This document shows, piece by piece, positions 62,801 to 64,000 of a stretch of DNA of 64,000 nt (positions are counted from its first letter, which is position 1; every line of letters begins with the position of its first letter). Position numbers and translations under genes: made by a program. Under the pieces are notes generated by a model. That model was not told the origin of the DNA. It saw only the letters and a program-made list of their open reading frames with translations, and did no database searches. Source of the DNA: Trichobilharzia regenti (Eukaryota > Platyhelminthes > Trematoda > Strigeidida > Schistosomatidae); contig OX235265.1 of the NCBI GenBank assembly GCA_944472135.2, positions 55,625,112 through 55,689,111 on the forward strand. Reading direction: 5' to 3'.

Positions 62801-62935
62801 TTGAACGCATGCTAGTCGTTGGCTAACGGTTCCTGTCATTATCATAGCTGAAATATCAACCCTATTCATCAAATAAGGAGCAAGTTTCACCCAGATAACA
62901 CTTTTATTACTGTTTGGACAATGTGTTAACATCTC
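59801..62935 (-). mobile_element. CR1-like non-LTR retrotransposon, copy 2
   Basis: On the minus strand: a 5' leader of up to about 197 bp (62,739-62,935), an ORF (62,738-60,081), a 3' UTR of about 260 bp, the conserved 'GCTGAAAATTCCATGATGTA' and 'TTTTGGAATAAAGTGATTAT' region, and an (ATT)n tail, seen as (AAT)n at 59,801-59,822. The 5' side lies directly against degenerate TTAGGG repeats starting at 62,936; the exact 5' end is not certain. Confidence 0.88.
60081..62738 (-). CDS. CR1-like retrotransposon ORF2: endonuclease plus reverse transcriptase (885 aa)
   Basis: Intact ORF. The endonuclease has 'STNCRSLSNK', QETW with E40, GGGVATF (72-78), GDFN with D157, and SDHC with D208/H209. The reverse transcriptase has FRPVAIT (476-482), FLDYTAAFD with D546, GVPQGAVLSP (602-611) and YADD at 632-635, then 'GLKLNPTKCNTVDFS' and 'SYLGISFSSNLCW'. 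The C-terminus has 'CSPLFFPGILKKD' and 'HPLYSQLFPCISSGKTRRN'. It aligns with residues 107-994 of the copy at 54,369 with very few gaps and roughly two-thirds identity by eye, so the two are different subfamilies and not products of one recent burst. An in-frame TGA lies 16 codons upstream of the start, supporting Met at 62,738. Confidence 0.94.
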   Translation of the reverse strand: MTVPELVSTNCRSLSNKMDYLQSLMYSNVYRNAGVLAIQETWLHQHYDHNLVSINGYKVFRQDRKSSKKKYGGGVATFINTSWSTSNPVCFNYSSDNLDCITVRCRPKHLSKYSCIYITNIYITPNCSLSNIVMFADEFTEFAAPAFGNSLSIVCGDFNSCDHSFLTSLGHENLVKFNTRLDKSLDLVFINDRDVYETRRRAPLLNSDHCIIRILPKVYGKLQQKLFSHLTKKIHERSYSHDNILALRSMLCDTNWELFTDDKLDTTVSNITDYLKFCLEICCPYETLFSRFDRISSVQLKKLGRLKEKLYKNCDNTGVRKINTLIKIEIERLNRLYNEKFLSCKNPSNIWKLFNKLTSKKQMSVDAYSDVNALNKSFIKKQINMVVPDVPSQENGHFPGFKEKDVLLCLKSLNPTHNLGPDGVPSIFLQKCADILCHPLTQIFNASFNRETVPADWKEIKVVPVQKSSSGAGIKFRPVAITSPFLKTMEKLLLNILKPSLKAFSDPKQFAYKCGRSTLDAAIVLHHNIVSCFDKGAKFVRTAFLDYTAAFDSVPRTLLLGKMISAQTESWATRWLSSYFKDRKQHTVLAGKRSTSQLTESGVPQGAVLSPFLFSFFLHDLPNSPKVNFIKYADDLTVSVPVVATSDCCHMNGFLAEVKDWSGSNGLKLNPTKCNTVDFSLRSEKDMHGLIQSHDCCNIEGTMIESKSSVSYLGISFSSNLCWSSHILIVSKKVFRLTYYIKKLRHSGITQSLLIQFINSCVLPIILYCSPLFFPGILKKDHIILRRTLRAVSRVSAIPLTQLNDTVVNRHMNSCKHLDKVILSDSEHPLYSQLFPCISSGKTRRNFINIYARTTKYKNSTVPYLARVLCEEINIRNELLQLLNH

Positions 62936-63082
62936 GTTAGGGTTAGGATAGGGGTTAAGGCGAGTATTGTGGTTAGGGTTAGGGTTATGGTTAGGGTTTA
63001 GGGTTTGGGTTAGGGTTAGGAGGGTTATGGTTATGGTTAGGGTTAGAGTTAGGGTTAGGGTAGGGTTAGGGTTAGGGTAGCG
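62936..63082 (+). repeat. Interstitial degenerate telomere repeats (TTAGGG)n
   Basis: About 147 bp built of TTAGGG with variants (TTATGG, TTTAGGG, TTTGGG, TTAGAG, TAGGG). TTAGGG is the known telomere repeat of schistosomes and most animals. The mix of variants marks it as interstitial or subtelomeric and not a live end. It sits against the 5' side of CR1-like copy 2, and the G-rich strand is the plus strand. Confidence 0.92.
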
Positions 63083-64000
63083 ATTAGGAATAGATTTTTC
63101 GTTTATTTCAAGTTCTTTTGTTATCCTTATTTCCCTTGTATGCAGTCGCCAATGCTCTTACTGGAACCATTGTAACTAAACCGAGGGCTGAGAAGAGGAC
63201 TACACAGCAAGAGAAGAGAGATGAACCATTCCCAAAACAGCACACCTTCAGTCTCTTTGGTGAATACATCTACAGAAACTAGTCCAAATTAGCAACTGAT
63301 ACTCTTCATCGCAACTGGAACGTATTTTTAAGTCATATCAGAGAAATATAATCCGTTTAATGTTTTTTTCATGCATTTTTGTGTAAATATACGTTAAATT
63401 TTATGCAAAATTCCTCCTATTTTCTGATTGGTCGGCTCAAGGTCATTGTGCGTTCGCATCTCTTGGGACTCCATTCTTAAACTTTGCCAATTTGTGTACG
63501 TTTCAGTGCACGCTACCAGCCACAGTGATGCTTTTTTCTCAATTTTTGTGGATGACACAACGCAGTAGGTTGTAATGATTTTAAAAATGCGCGATTATAT
63601 ATAATACGATTAGGACACATTATTGATAAATTAAAACAAAATTAAAAGAGCAAACCAAAGCAATTTTGTAAAATGTTGTAAGGTGGAATTTTTCGGTAGC
63701 CCTATGTTCAAGCAGGCCGCCGTCAGTCACTACCATTAACATACATCTGAATGACGAGAACAGAAGAGACCAAAATTGTAGTTCTCGACTCATTCCCTAA
63801 CCACGAATGAAAAGAAAATATCGAGAAGAAATCAAATAATGGGAACTTGAAACATGGCAAAAATACGGTTTGGTGGTTGAGATTCCTTCATATCCAGTTA
63901 AATTTCTCTTTTGGCGCTGACTGATTCGACAGAGGTGTTCGCTCTCTGTTGACACGTCAGCTCATTGTGAGGATGCTCTGACGGTGTCTGGGGATTTGAA
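63083..64000. other. Unassigned stretch to window end
   Basis: No supported gene. A segment at about 63,437-63,500 resembles the leader of CR1-like copy 2 in opposite orientation ('TCAAGGTCATT' and 'CATTCTTAAACTT' shared with the minus strand of 62,745-62,804), suggesting a fragment of the same family. Confidence 0.5.

Noticed and set aside
62735..62932. 65-codon ORF upstream of CR1-like ORF2, overlapping its start by ATGA
   Set aside because: Termination-reinitiation geometry is attractive, but the frame lacks any ORF1-type motif and has no counterpart upstream of the copy at 54,369. It is probably leader sequence.

Overview
The window looks like repeat-rich, heterochromatin-like DNA from a digenean blood fluke (Schistosoma or a close relative). 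The call rests on the repeats, not on any host gene. They are tRNA-derived units carrying a hammerhead-ribozyme motif (the schistosome SM-alpha type), RTE-clade and CR1-like non-LTR retrotransposons, a Penelope-like element with a GIY-YIG nuclease, and degenerate TTAGGG repeats. The DNA is AT-rich. I found no convincing host protein gene, rRNA or functional tRNA gene. The species cannot be fixed from sequence alone; sex-chromosome (W) or other heterochromatin is plausible but inferred.

Layout. 1-15,110: a tandem satellite with an exact 395-bp period (38 full units plus a partial one), already running when the window opens. Each unit carries, on the minus strand, a Pol III A-box/B-box tRNA-like segment followed by a hammerhead-like fold. 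At about 15,111 the array flips into a 1.2-unit plus-strand copy that ends near 15,594. 15,595-21,080: non-coding DNA with a short inverted repeat. 21,081-29,672: a large palindrome (2,712-bp arms, 3,168-bp spacer); the arms carry an RTE fragment and the spacer holds a broken Penelope-like element. 29,673-38,461: decayed RTE pieces, a MITE-like element, a tRNA-derived SINE, and a head-to-head dimer of the dispersed relative of the satellite, flanked by a 10-bp target-site duplication. 38,462-51,398: a second, larger palindrome (about 6.11-kb arms, 712-bp spacer) with a 5'-truncated RTE in each arm. Its spacer is partly stitched together from pieces of the arms. 51,399-64,000: SINE copies, two long intact CR1-like ORFs in opposite orientation (54,369-57,353 plus; 60,081-62,738 minus), and a degenerate telomere-repeat tract next to the 5' side of the second.

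How the parts relate. The two CR1-like elements and the 'GCGTCGG' tRNA SINE share a 3' tail, so the SINE probably borrows the CR1-like reverse transcriptase. The satellite unit is clearly homologous to the dispersed hammerhead/tRNA repeat, so the array looks like a tandem expansion of a retrozyme-like SINE. Dispersed copies keep the ribozyme core better than the satellite does. The palindromes behave as recent inverted segmental duplications: the arms differ by only a few substitutions and one single-base indel that I could find by eye.
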